A stretch of 64,000 nt of DNA, taken from Thauera sp. K11. Its GTDB lineage: Bacteria > Pseudomonadota > Gammaproteobacteria > Burkholderiales > Rhodocyclaceae. Numbering within the stretch: position 1 is the stretch's first letter; each line of letters opens with the position of its first letter. This document shows, piece by piece, positions 55,335-63,685 of this stretch. Where the stretch lies: positions 248,001 through 312,000 of the forward strand of contig NZ_CP023439.1 of assembly GCF_002354895.1 (NCBI RefSeq). The letters run 5' to 3'. The position numbers and the translations under genes are program-made. Under the pieces are notes generated by a model that was not told where the DNA came from, made no database searches, and saw only the letters and a program-made list of their open reading frames with translations.

Positions 55335-56798
55335 GTGAGCGTCCTGCTGGAACTATTGATTGGTCTTGCATTGCTGTACCTGCTGACGTCGGTTGTCGCA
55401 TCCTTCGTCGTCGAGGCCGTCGCAAGCTACCTGAAGCTGCGCGCAAGGTGCCTGGAAGGCTGCATCGCGCAATTGGTGGCCGGCGGGGTGAATCGTGTGG
55501 AAGCCGCCGGTGGCGAGAGTGCCAGATGGGCCTCCAACTTCTACGAGCATCCACTGATCCGCGCGCTGAGCACGGCGCGCGTGGGGGCGGCGGATGCAGC
55601 TTCGCGTCCGAGCTACATCCCGCGCGAGCAATACGCCGGTGTCCTGCTCGACATGGTGCGCAAGATAGCGAACCTGCCGCCCGGTGAGCCGCTGAGCATT
55701 GCCCGGTTGCGCGAGATCGTCCGCGAAAAGGGCGACATGCTGCCCGGGGGTGTCCGCTCGAGGATCGAGACCGCCCTCAGCAACGGCGCGGACTCGCTGG
55801 ACCAGGTCAGGACGTCGATGGAAGCGGGCTTCGATGCCGCCATGGAGCGGGCCTCCGGCTGGTACAAGCGGCGCACGCAAATCTGGCTGACGCTGTTCGC
55901 GTTTTGCCTTGCTCTCGCGTTCAATCTCGACAGCTTCTATATCGGCAGCCGCTTGCTGAAAGATGAAACCTTGCGCGCGACTACCTTGCAGATGAGCGTG
56001 GATGCGGTGTCGGGCGAGGAAGCGAAGTCGCCGGAGCGGTTTGCAGCGACAGTGGGCGCTTGGGTCGGCGGCCTGCGCGGCGGCACCTCGAAAGCATCGG
56101 GGAACTACCTGGAGGCTGCGGCTGCGGGGAATCACGATGCAGCAATGCTCGCGCTGCGGATGATGCACGACACCAACCACTGGAACCCGGTCCTGGCTCG
56201 CGCTGGATGGCAGTTCCTGACGGCAAGAACACCCGATGCGCAAAGCGCTGCACTTGCCGTCGCGCTTCCCGAACTGGCCAGCCCACCTGCGACGCCCTGT
56301 GGGAACGAGCAGCCGCAGGCGCCCGGCGATGGCGCGACGTTCGCCGACTGGATGCAATACCTGCGCTGCATGGCGACGGACACGGAACGTCGCAAGCAGG
56401 CTATTGCCGGCTTCCGCCAGTCGGCATTCCTCTGGGAGCAGACGGATCGCGTGATCAATCCGACCCTGGGCTGGCTGCTGGCACGGGCGGTCCTCGCCGA
56501 CCCGAAGAGCACGCGCGAATTCGATGAGCTGAAGATCTATCTCGCGGCCCTTGATGACGCAACAAAGAAGTTCGCAATCGGGGTTGACGCGAGCCTCGCC
56601 CGATTGCCGGAAGTGGGTTGGATAAGCGATGTCAGTACGGGATGGGACGGTGGGCGTTGGCTGCGCGCATTTCTCGGCTGGTTGGCGACAGCAATCATGG
56701 CGGGGCTTGGGGCGCCGTTCTGGTTCGACCTCCTCGGGAAGTTCGTCAACCTGCGCGGCGTGGGGCGCAAGCCGGTCGAAAGAACGGCTACTGCCTGA
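55335..56798 (+). CDS. Hypothetical membrane protein, partner of the patatin gene
   Basis: A 487-residue protein of no known family. The GTG at 55335 has GGGGAG six bases upstream; an ATG at 55308 lacks one. A strong N-terminal helix (LLELLIGLALLYLLTSVVASFVVEAV) is followed by an amphipathic cytoplasmic-looking domain to about residue 180. A second helix (IWLTLFAFCLALAFNL) and a third pair near 450 (FLGWLATAIMAGLGAPFWFDLLG) complete it. The middle part, with KQAIAGFRQSAFLW, is predicted soluble. It precedes the membrane patatin gene by 93 bases, so the two likely form one system. Confidence 0.75.
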   Translation: MSVLLELLIGLALLYLLTSVVASFVVEAVASYLKLRARCLEGCIAQLVAGGVNRVEAAGGESARWASNFYEHPLIRALSTARVGAADAASRPSYIPREQYAGVLLDMVRKIANLPPGEPLSIARLREIVREKGDMLPGGVRSRIETALSNGADSLDQVRTSMEAGFDAAMERASGWYKRRTQIWLTLFAFCLALAFNLDSFYIGSRLLKDETLRATTLQMSVDAVSGEEAKSPERFAATVGAWVGGLRGGTSKASGNYLEAAAAGNHDAAMLALRMMHDTNHWNPVLARAGWQFLTARTPDAQSAALAVALPELASPPATPCGNEQPQAPGDGATFADWMQYLRCMATDTERRKQAIAGFRQSAFLWEQTDRVINPTLGWLLARAVLADPKSTREFDELKIYLAALDDATKKFAIGVDASLARLPEVGWISDVSTGWDGGRWLRAFLGWLATAIMAGLGAPFWFDLLGKFVNLRGVGRKPVERTATA

Positions 56799-56891
56799 TC
56801 CCGCGTGCCTGGGGCATTGCAGGATGGATGTACGCGTACTGCCGCTATGTGCCGCGAATTTCAGTGCAAGAAACACCAGAAGGTGATGAAC

Positions 56892-59800
56892 ATGAGCATC
56901 GACAAAAACAATGGCGCCACACGCGGAAACGGCCTCTGCAATGCAATCCTGCGGTGTGTTGAACGGTTGACTGCCGGCAGACTTGTTGCGCTTGCGATCG
57001 CGGTCGGGCTGACGTTGACCGTGCTGGGTGTGATGGGCCTGGCCCTCGAGGTGGGTTCTGATCAGGGGATGGAGCGTTTTCTCGAGGCGGGCGCGGATCA
57101 GCGATTCATCGCCCGCAAATGGGCTGAGCATGGGGTGTGGTGGCTGGCGGTGGCGTTTCTCGCCATCGACGCGGTGCTCTTCGTGCCGATGTATGGCGCG
57201 TTGTTGATCGCGCTCGCACCAAGGGCGGGAACATTGAATCCGCACTGGTCGGGTCCCGTGCTCATACGCGCGATCGTATTTCTCGCGCTAGCGGCGATGC
57301 TGGCTGATGAGGCGGAGAATCTGTTTGGCCTGGGGGGATTGCTGCTGAGTGGCGCGGGTGTGCCCGCATGGGTTCCGGTGTTGGCGACGAAACTGAAGTG
57401 GTTCTGTTTGATGATTGCGGCCGGGCTGCTGTTGCTGGCGTTTCTGTCGTGGTTCTTCGCTCTTGGAAACAACAGTCGGCGACAGGAAGACGCAATCGAA
57501 GTGTTGCAGCGCGCACGACTTCGTTTCGCCGTGGTGGATATCGTCTGGCGCAGCCGCTACGTGCTCGCTTCGCTGGCCTTTTTCGCCGGCCTCGTCCTGG
57601 TAATGAACCAGAGCCGCGACGTGCTGGCCGGCGTTGCACATGGCTGGCAGTCCAGGCAATACGGTGGCGCGGCATTTGCGATGCTGACAAGTGCGATCTC
57701 GGTGTGGGCGCTGGCCTACATGTGCTGGATGTGGACGCGGATCCTCTGCCGGTTGCGGCGTCCAGCTTCGATCAGGGAGAAGGCGAAGACTGGCGCGCAG
57801 CACGGGGCAACGGGGGACGCGATTCCGCCGCAAGTCAATATGGAGCAGTCCGCCGCCGTGGATGGCTGGCCTCTCGAAGCACATCAGTTCGCCAAGTGGT
57901 GGGCGCGTTTGCTTGGTGCGGCGCCGGTGTTGATGGTCGTCTGGCTGTGCGGCCTTGCAGCACGGGATGCCGTGCGGGCCGAGGCACTGTCCAGCGCCTG
58001 CATCCTGTTGGGCTTCGGTGCGATGACCTTGCTCGGCGCGATCATTTTCATGTGGGGGCGCGGCGTGGATGCCGCGAACCGGAGCATCCAGGCAGATGAA
58101 TATTACGAGTACAGGGGCGATGCCTCCGGCGCACGCGGCGAACTGCATGCGAGTCGTTACCACTTTCTCTGGATGCCCGTCGCGCCATTGAGTCTGCCGG
58201 TTGCTGCCCTGCTTTTCTTCCTTACCTTGCGCCTCTTCAATCTGCTGCTATCGGATCAGCCACCGGTCACACTGGGCGTCATTTGCTGTGCGATGACGTT
58301 GTGGACTGGTGTGGTCGGCCTGCTGGCGCAGTTCTCTCTACGGCGTGGCCTTCCGGTGCTTGGTGGATTGTTAGCGCTCGTTGCGCTGCTCGGATGGTGG
58401 GGTGCTACCGACAATCACATGGTATGGAATGAATCGTTGTCGGCCATTTCGCCACCGGACACGTTCAGCATGTGGACGGCGCAGGCGCTCGTTGCCTTCG
58501 CCCTGTTGGCCGCGGTTGTGCTGATCTGCAGTATCCATGCGGGGTGGAGACTTTACGTGGCGGGGGCCGCGGCGCTTCTGATCGTCGCTGCACCCACGGC
58601 TTGGGACTTCGCCCGGAAAAGTCCTCCGGGCAACCAGAGCCAGGTGCGGAAGGATGCCGAGGCCCCCCGGCCTGAACTCGAAAAGGCGCTCGTCGCATGG
58701 CTGGAGCGTTTGTGCGGGGATGACGACAAACATTCGCAGCGCTGCCAGGGCGAGGGGCCGCTGACGGTGTACTTCGTCTCGGCCGAAGGCGGCGGCATCC
58801 GAGCTGCGTATTGGCCGGCACTCGTGCTCGCCGAGTTGAGTGCCCGAATCCCCGACTTCGACCGGCGCACATTCTCGATGTCAGGGGTGTCCGGTGGCGC
58901 GGTCGGAGTCAGCGTCTATCGTGTGTGTCGTGCGCGCCATCCGGGCAGCGGCGACATGGACGCACTGCGCTCCTGCATCCGCCGCCTCGGTGCGCGCGAT
59001 CTGCTGACACCGCTGTTGGGAAGTTGGATGTTCGAGGACGTGTTGGCGCGTTTCATCCCGACACGTTGGTGCAATCAGCCCGGCTGTGGCTTCCTGAGCC
59101 GTGGGGCATGGTTCGAGCGTGGGCTGGAGGAGGGGTTGGCGCAGGCTGGGGTGGACCTGCGGATGCCGCTTGCGTCGTTGGCGGGGTCTAGCGCGGCGCA
59201 TCTTCCCCACCTGTTCCTGAACAGTACCTGGGTAGAAACGGGGGAGCGTGCGATCGCGAGCGACGTCCGTGTCTGCGCCAAGGATTTTCCTACTGCGCGC
59301 GACCAGATCGACTATCTCGGCGTGGGCCTGCCTCTCAGTACAGCAGCACACAACGCTGCACGCTTTCCGTTCGTTAACGCGATAGGCAGCGTCAGAATTG
59401 CGGCGGCGTCCTGCCCGTCGCTGCGAGAGCAGGGCGGCGAGGTGATCTGCGGCCATCTGGCCGATGGAGGCTATTTCGACAACAGCGGCGGCCATACCAC
59501 TGGCGACATCTTGCGGGTGTTGCAGGGCGTGCTGCAAATGCACACGATCGGCGTATTGGATGGAACGCAGCCGGAATGGCTGCGGGCGCACCTCGTCGCC
59601 CAGGTCATCATGGTGCGCAATGGTGTGGACGCGCCCGCCGCGCGGGACGGGGACAGGGCGGATGAGCCCTGTGACGCGCGTGACAACTCGCGGCCCCGCT
59701 GTGCTGGGCAATGGAAGCTGTTCGCAGATTTTCTCGGGCCGATCGTGACCGCGTCCCAGGTACTTGGAACCGGGGCGAACGGGCGTCTGGCCGAGAGCCT

Positions 59801-60095
59801 GCAGGCCAAAGCCGTGAGCGCGTTGCGTCCAAGTACCGCTGGCAGCCACGGCCGCCGGGAGCTACTCGGGAGCGATAGTGTTGAGCCGGTCGTAAACATC
59901 AATCTCGAGAACGGAAAGGTGATGTACCCCTTGGGTTGGTACCTGTCCTTGCGTGCTCGCTGCGGCATGGAAAATGTTGCCGCCGACGATGGCCACTACG
60001 CCGAGATTTGCAGAAGCACCGCATGTCGCGCCGACGATAGGGTTCGACCGCGCCCCGATCGGCAGTGCGGGGACGCTCTGGCGACCGGGAACTGA
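56892..60095 (+). CDS. Multi-pass membrane protein with a C-terminal patatin-like phospholipase domain
   Basis: A 1067-residue protein. The first ~590 residues carry roughly ten or more hydrophobic helices in clusters, separated by basic loops. The C-terminal ~400 residues are patatin-like: oxyanion loop SAEGGGIRAAYWPAL near 640, nucleophile elbow MSGVSGGAVGVSV (GxSxG) near 665, and catalytic Asp in LADGGYFDNSGG near 855. It should hydrolyse lipid acyl esters at the inner membrane face. The start has two candidates (56886 and 56892) behind AAGGTG; 56892 gives better spacing. The last 30 residues are Arg/Cys-rich and may be atypical. Confidence 0.82.
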   Translation: MSIDKNNGATRGNGLCNAILRCVERLTAGRLVALAIAVGLTLTVLGVMGLALEVGSDQGMERFLEAGADQRFIARKWAEHGVWWLAVAFLAIDAVLFVPMYGALLIALAPRAGTLNPHWSGPVLIRAIVFLALAAMLADEAENLFGLGGLLLSGAGVPAWVPVLATKLKWFCLMIAAGLLLLAFLSWFFALGNNSRRQEDAIEVLQRARLRFAVVDIVWRSRYVLASLAFFAGLVLVMNQSRDVLAGVAHGWQSRQYGGAAFAMLTSAISVWALAYMCWMWTRILCRLRRPASIREKAKTGAQHGATGDAIPPQVNMEQSAAVDGWPLEAHQFAKWWARLLGAAPVLMVVWLCGLAARDAVRAEALSSACILLGFGAMTLLGAIIFMWGRGVDAANRSIQADEYYEYRGDASGARGELHASRYHFLWMPVAPLSLPVAALLFFLTLRLFNLLLSDQPPVTLGVICCAMTLWTGVVGLLAQFSLRRGLPVLGGLLALVALLGWWGATDNHMVWNESLSAISPPDTFSMWTAQALVAFALLAAVVLICSIHAGWRLYVAGAAALLIVAAPTAWDFARKSPPGNQSQVRKDAEAPRPELEKALVAWLERLCGDDDKHSQRCQGEGPLTVYFVSAEGGGIRAAYWPALVLAELSARIPDFDRRTFSMSGVSGGAVGVSVYRVCRARHPGSGDMDALRSCIRRLGARDLLTPLLGSWMFEDVLARFIPTRWCNQPGCGFLSRGAWFERGLEEGLAQAGVDLRMPLASLAGSSAAHLPHLFLNSTWVETGERAIASDVRVCAKDFPTARDQIDYLGVGLPLSTAAHNAARFPFVNAIGSVRIAAASCPSLREQGGEVICGHLADGGYFDNSGGHTTGDILRVLQGVLQMHTIGVLDGTQPEWLRAHLVAQVIMVRNGVDAPAARDGDRADEPCDARDNSRPRCAGQWKLFADFLGPIVTASQVLGTGANGRLAESLQAKAVSALRPSTAGSHGRRELLGSDSVEPVVNINLENGKVMYPLGWYLSLRARCGMENVAADDGHYAEICRSTACRADDRVRPRPDRQCGDALATGN

Positions 60096-60115
60096 GCAGG
60101 TGCTGGCGGGTGGCC

Positions 60116-60604
60116 TTACGAACTGCGTATCCGCCGGATGAGCGCGGTCGTCGACCGTTCCACCGCGAACGGGATCGAATGCACCTCGCCGCCCCAGCCG
60201 CGCACTTCCGGTGCGCCGACGATGTTCTCCGGCGCCCAGTCGCCGCCCTTCGCGAGGATGTCGGGGCGCGCTTCGAGGATGCGGGCGATGGGCGTGTCCT
60301 CGTCGAACCAGGTCACGAGGTCCACGCTCTGCAGCGCCGCCATCACCGCCAGCCTGTCTTCCAGCGCGTTCATCGGCCTGTCCCCGCCCTTGCCCTGGCG
60401 CCTCACCGACGCGTCGGTGTTGAGCGCCACCACCAGCGCCGCGCCCATCGCGCGCGCCTGCGCGAGGTAGGTCACATGGCCGCGGTGCAGGATGTCGAAG
60501 CAGCCGTTGGTGAACACCAGCGGGCGCGGCAGCGCGGCGGCGCGGGCGGCGAGTTCGTCCGGCGGGCAGATCTTGGCCTCGAAGGCGGGGCGGGGATAGG
60601 GCAT
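60116..60604 (-). CDS. rfaE2: D-glycero-beta-D-manno-heptose 1-phosphate adenylyltransferase
   Basis: A 162-residue nucleotidyltransferase, the stand-alone form of the HldE C-terminal domain. The HIGH-type motif is TNGCFDILHRGHVTYLAQARAMG near residue 32. ALNTDASVRRQGKGGDRPMN and the late EVHSIPFAVERSTTALI complete the fold. It transfers AMP to heptose-1-phosphate for ADP-heptose, the LPS inner-core precursor. It is convergent with the patatin gene, ending 20 bases from its stop, and divergent from coxB. Confidence 0.93.
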   Translation of the reverse strand: MPYPRPAFEAKICPPDELAARAAALPRPLVFTNGCFDILHRGHVTYLAQARAMGAALVVALNTDASVRRQGKGGDRPMNALEDRLAVMAALQSVDLVTWFDEDTPIARILEARPDILAKGGDWAPENIVGAPEVRGWGGEVHSIPFAVERSTTALIRRIRSS

Positions 60605-60790
60605 GGCGGCTGTTGCGGATGGCGTCGCGCCCGATTGTAGGCCATGGCCGGCAGGCGCCGGAGCGGCGCGGCGGCCGGCAGGCATGCGCAATTTTGCGCA
60701 ATGCACCAAAAAAGGCTGCGGGAAAACCCCGAAAGACCGCTCGAAGGGCGTGCCTGGCTTGCCCGCTAGCAGATTGTGCGACGCAGTATA

Positions 60791-60804
60791 TTGATTTTCG
60801 TCAA
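60791..60804. promoter_or_regulatory. FNR/ANR-like box upstream of coxB
   Basis: TTGAT-TTTC-GTCAA matches the FNR/ANR consensus TTGAT-N4-ATCAA at nine of ten fixed positions. It is 80 bases before the coxB ATG in an AT-rich promoter-like stretch. Oxygen-dependent control of an aa3 oxidase by this family is well known, so repression under anoxia is plausible. Confidence 0.6.
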
Positions 60805-60883
60805 AAACCCATGTTGCGACTGCCAAATTTGCTATGGCAACATCGTTTGCGCCTGCTAATACTGCATCCGCTTGGGGGTAGTC

Positions 60884-61750
60884 ATGGGTCGTGCCGGTCG
60901 CATCGCAGGGTTGGTCCTCGCATCGTCTGTTTCGCTCGCGCAGGCAGAGCAGCCGCACGCCCGCTATAACCTGCAGCAGCCGGTGACCGGGATCGCGGAG
61001 CAGATCAACGACATGCACACGCTGATGCTGGTGATCTGCCTGCTCATCTTCGTCGGCGTTTTCGGCGTGATGTTCTGGGCGGTGTTCAACCACCGCAAGT
61101 CCAAGGGGGCGGTCGCCGCCCACTTCCACGAGAACACCGCGGTCGAGATCGCGTGGACGGTCATCCCGGTGTTGATCCTGCTCGGCATGGCCTGGCCGGC
61201 GACCAAGACCGTCATCGCCATGAAGGACACCTCCAACCCCGACATCACGGTGAAGGCCACCGGCTACCAGTGGAAATGGGGCTACGACTACCTGCAGGGC
61301 GAGGGCGAAGGCATCCGCTTCCTGTCCGCGCTGGCCACGCCGCGCGACCAGATCGAAGGCGGCGCGCCCAAGGGGGATGCGTATCTGCTGGAAGTGGACA
61401 ACCCGCTGGTGGTGCCGGTGGGCAAGAAGATCCGCGTGCTGCTCACCGCCAACGACGTCATCCACTCGTGGTGGGTGCCGGCCTTCGGCGTGAAGCAGGA
61501 CGCCATCCCGGGCTTCATCCGCGACTCCTGGTTCCGCGCCGACCGGGAAGGCACCTTCCGCGGCAACTGTGCCGAGCTGTGCGGCCGCGACCATGGCTTC
61601 ATGCCGGTCGTCGTGCAAGTGGTGTCGGCAGAAAAGTACGCCGCCTGGGTCGCGGAACAGAAAGCCAGGGCGGCCGCCGGCACGCCCGCGGCCGCTCCGG
61701 CGGCCGAAGCCGAACCCGCCCGCATCGCCGCCGCGCCGGGCGAGGGCTGA
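60884..61750 (+). CDS. coxB: Cytochrome c oxidase subunit II
   Basis: A 288-residue subunit II with a signal peptide (MGRAGRIAGLVLASSVSLAQ), two membrane helices (TLMLVICLLIFVGVFGVMFW and AVEIAWTVIPVLILLGMAW), and the periplasmic CuA domain. The CuA ligands are His in VIHSWWVPAFG and the CAELCGRDHGFM cluster. An Ala/Pro/Glu-rich tail of about 30 residues ends the protein. It takes electrons from cytochrome c. The ATG at 60884 follows a G-rich site; TTG at 60872 is an alternative. Confidence 0.95.
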   Translation: MGRAGRIAGLVLASSVSLAQAEQPHARYNLQQPVTGIAEQINDMHTLMLVICLLIFVGVFGVMFWAVFNHRKSKGAVAAHFHENTAVEIAWTVIPVLILLGMAWPATKTVIAMKDTSNPDITVKATGYQWKWGYDYLQGEGEGIRFLSALATPRDQIEGGAPKGDAYLLEVDNPLVVPVGKKIRVLLTANDVIHSWWVPAFGVKQDAIPGFIRDSWFRADREGTFRGNCAELCGRDHGFMPVVVQVVSAEKYAAWVAEQKARAAAGTPAAAPAAEAEPARIAAAPGEG

Positions 61751-61803
61751 GGCCCGCGTCGCACCGCGCCCGCATCCGTCGCCATCCGCCAGGAGAAGCC
61801 CGC

Positions 61804-63378
61804 ATGGCCGCCGTCATCCCGGATCACTTGCATGGACATCACGCCCCCGGCGGCGTGATGCGCTGGCTCACCACGACCAACCACAAGGACATCGGCACGA
61901 TGTACATGGTCTTCAGCTTCATCATGTTCCTGTCCGGGGGCGTGATGGCGCTGACGATCCGTGCCGAGCTGTTCCAGCCCGGCCTGCAGGTGGTCCAGCC
62001 CGAGTTCTTCAACCAGCTCACCACCATGCACGGCCTGGTGATGGTGTTCGGCGCGATCATGCCGGCCTTCGTCGGCTTCGCGAACTGGATGATCCCGCTG
62101 ATGATCGGGGCCTCCGACATGGCCTTCGCGCGCATGAACAACTGGAGCTTCTGGCTGCTGCCGCCGGCGGCGATCCTGCTGATCGGCTCCTTCTTCGTCC
62201 CCGGCGGCGCCACCGCCGCGGGCTGGACGCTGTACGCGCCGCTGTCGGTGCAGATGGGCATGGGCATGGACCTCGCCATCTTCGCCATCCACATCATGGG
62301 CGTCAGCTCCATCATGGGGGCGATCAACATCATCGTCACCGTGCTCAACATGCGCGCGCCCGGCATGACGATGATGAAGATGCCGCTGTTCTGCTGGACC
62401 TGGCTCATCACCGCCTACCTGCTGATCGCAGTGATGCCGGTGCTGGCCGGTGCGGTGACGATGGTCCTGGCCGACCGCCATTTCGGCACCAGCTTCTTCA
62501 ACGCCGCGGGCGGCGGCGACCCGGTGATGTACCAGCACATCTTCTGGTTCTTCGGCCACCCGGAGGTCTACATCATGATCCTCCCGGCCTTCGGCATCGT
62601 CAGCCAGATCATCCCGGCCTTCTCGCGCAAGCCGCTGTTCGGCTACGCGTCGATGGTCTATGCGACGGCGTCGATCGCCATCCTGTCCTTCGCCGTGTGG
62701 GCGCACCACATGTTCGCCACCGGCATGCCGGCCGCCGGCCAGCTCTTCTTCATGTACGCCACCATGCTGATCGCCGTGCCCACCGGGGTGAAGGTGTTCA
62801 ACTGGGTCGCCACCATGTGGCGCGGCGCGCTGAGCTTCGAACCGCCGATGCTGTGGGCCACCGGCTTCATCTTCGTGTTCACGATGGGCGGCTTCACCGG
62901 CCTGATCTGCGCCATCGCTCCGATCGACATCCAGGTGCAGGACACCTACTACGTCGTCGCCCACTTCCACTACGTGCTCGTCGCCGGTTCGCTGTTCTCC
63001 CTCTTCGCCGGCGCCTACTACTGGCTGCCGAAATGGACCGGGCACATGCCCAGCGAAGCCCTCGGCAAGCTGCACTTCTGGTGCTCCATGGTCTTCTTCA
63101 ACATCACCTTCTTCCCGATGCACTTCCTGGGGCTCGCCGGCATGCCGCGGCGCATCCCCGACTACGCGCTGCAGTTCGCCGATTTCAACGCCATGGCCTC
63201 GGTGGGCGCCTTCGGCTTCGGGCTGTCGCAACTGATCTTCATCGTCGTCGTCGTGAAATGCATCCGTGGCGGCGAACGTGCCGCGGCGCGCTCGTGGGAC
63301 GGGGCCGAGGGGCTGGAATGGACGGTGCCGTCGCCCGCGCCCTACCACACTTTCGAGGAGGCACCGGTCGTCCGGTGA
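61804..63378 (+). CDS. coxA: Cytochrome c oxidase subunit I
   Basis: A 524-residue heme-copper oxidase catalytic subunit with twelve membrane helices. Its family motifs include TTNHKDIGTMYMVF, TTMHGLVMVFGAIMP with a heme a ligand, WFFGHPEVYIMILPAFG with the CuB His, the proton-channel Glu and the cross-linked Tyr, AHHMF with CuB histidines, and VVAHFHYVLVAG with the heme ligands. The presence of the Glu marks it as an A-type oxidase. It reduces oxygen to water. Behind it lies a large inverted repeat before the next cox genes. Confidence 0.97.
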   Translation: MAAVIPDHLHGHHAPGGVMRWLTTTNHKDIGTMYMVFSFIMFLSGGVMALTIRAELFQPGLQVVQPEFFNQLTTMHGLVMVFGAIMPAFVGFANWMIPLMIGASDMAFARMNNWSFWLLPPAAILLIGSFFVPGGATAAGWTLYAPLSVQMGMGMDLAIFAIHIMGVSSIMGAINIIVTVLNMRAPGMTMMKMPLFCWTWLITAYLLIAVMPVLAGAVTMVLADRHFGTSFFNAAGGGDPVMYQHIFWFFGHPEVYIMILPAFGIVSQIIPAFSRKPLFGYASMVYATASIAILSFAVWAHHMFATGMPAAGQLFFMYATMLIAVPTGVKVFNWVATMWRGALSFEPPMLWATGFIFVFTMGGFTGLICAIAPIDIQVQDTYYVVAHFHYVLVAGSLFSLFAGAYYWLPKWTGHMPSEALGKLHFWCSMVFFNITFFPMHFLGLAGMPRRIPDYALQFADFNAMASVGAFGFGLSQLIFIVVVVKCIRGGERAAARSWDGAEGLEWTVPSPAPYHTFEEAPVVR

Positions 63379-63427
63379 CCGGGGCAGGAGTCCGGAAAAC
63401 GATGGCCTACCAGCATTCGACGACGCA

Positions 63428-63538
63428 GCGCCGGCCGGGGCGGGGCATTCACGCCGCCGGCTGCGGAACTCGCCCTCGCTGCGCTCGGTGCTCGGACAGT
63501 CCTCGCCGGCTCTGCGAATGCCCCGCCCCGGCCGGCGC
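63428..63538. repeat. Perfect 23-bp inverted repeat between coxA and the assembly genes
   Basis: The 23-base arm at 63428-63450 (GCGCCGGCCGGGGCGG, ending GCATTC) is exactly complementary to the arm at 63516-63538 (GAATGCCCCG onward). The 65-base interior contains CTCGCTGCGCTCGG, itself palindromic. The arms would form a very stable mRNA hairpin. It could attenuate expression after coxA or be a dispersed repeat of the genome; there is no U-run, so a classic terminator is unlikely. Confidence 0.85.
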
Positions 63539-63553
63539 GAACCGGAGCCGCGC

Positions 63554-63685
63554 ATGAGCACCCGCGCCGAGATGACGAAACCCGACCGCCGCGCCGCCAA
63601 CCTTCGTACCGGCCTGCTGCTGGCCGCGGTGGCGCTGGGCTTCTTCCTGTTCGTCATCATCAAGTACAAGGTCTTCGGCCGATGA
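63554..63685 (+). CDS. Small membrane protein, cytochrome oxidase assembly type
   Basis: A 43-residue protein with one membrane helix (GLLLAAVALGFFLFVIIKYKVFG) and a basic N-terminus. Tiny single-helix proteins between coxA and ctaG are a recurrent feature of betaproteobacterial cox operons and are thought to help oxidase assembly. It overlaps the ctaG start (ATGA), so translation is coupled. Function is inferred by position and shape only. Confidence 0.7.
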   Translation: MSTRAEMTKPDRRAANLRTGLLLAAVALGFFLFVIIKYKVFGR

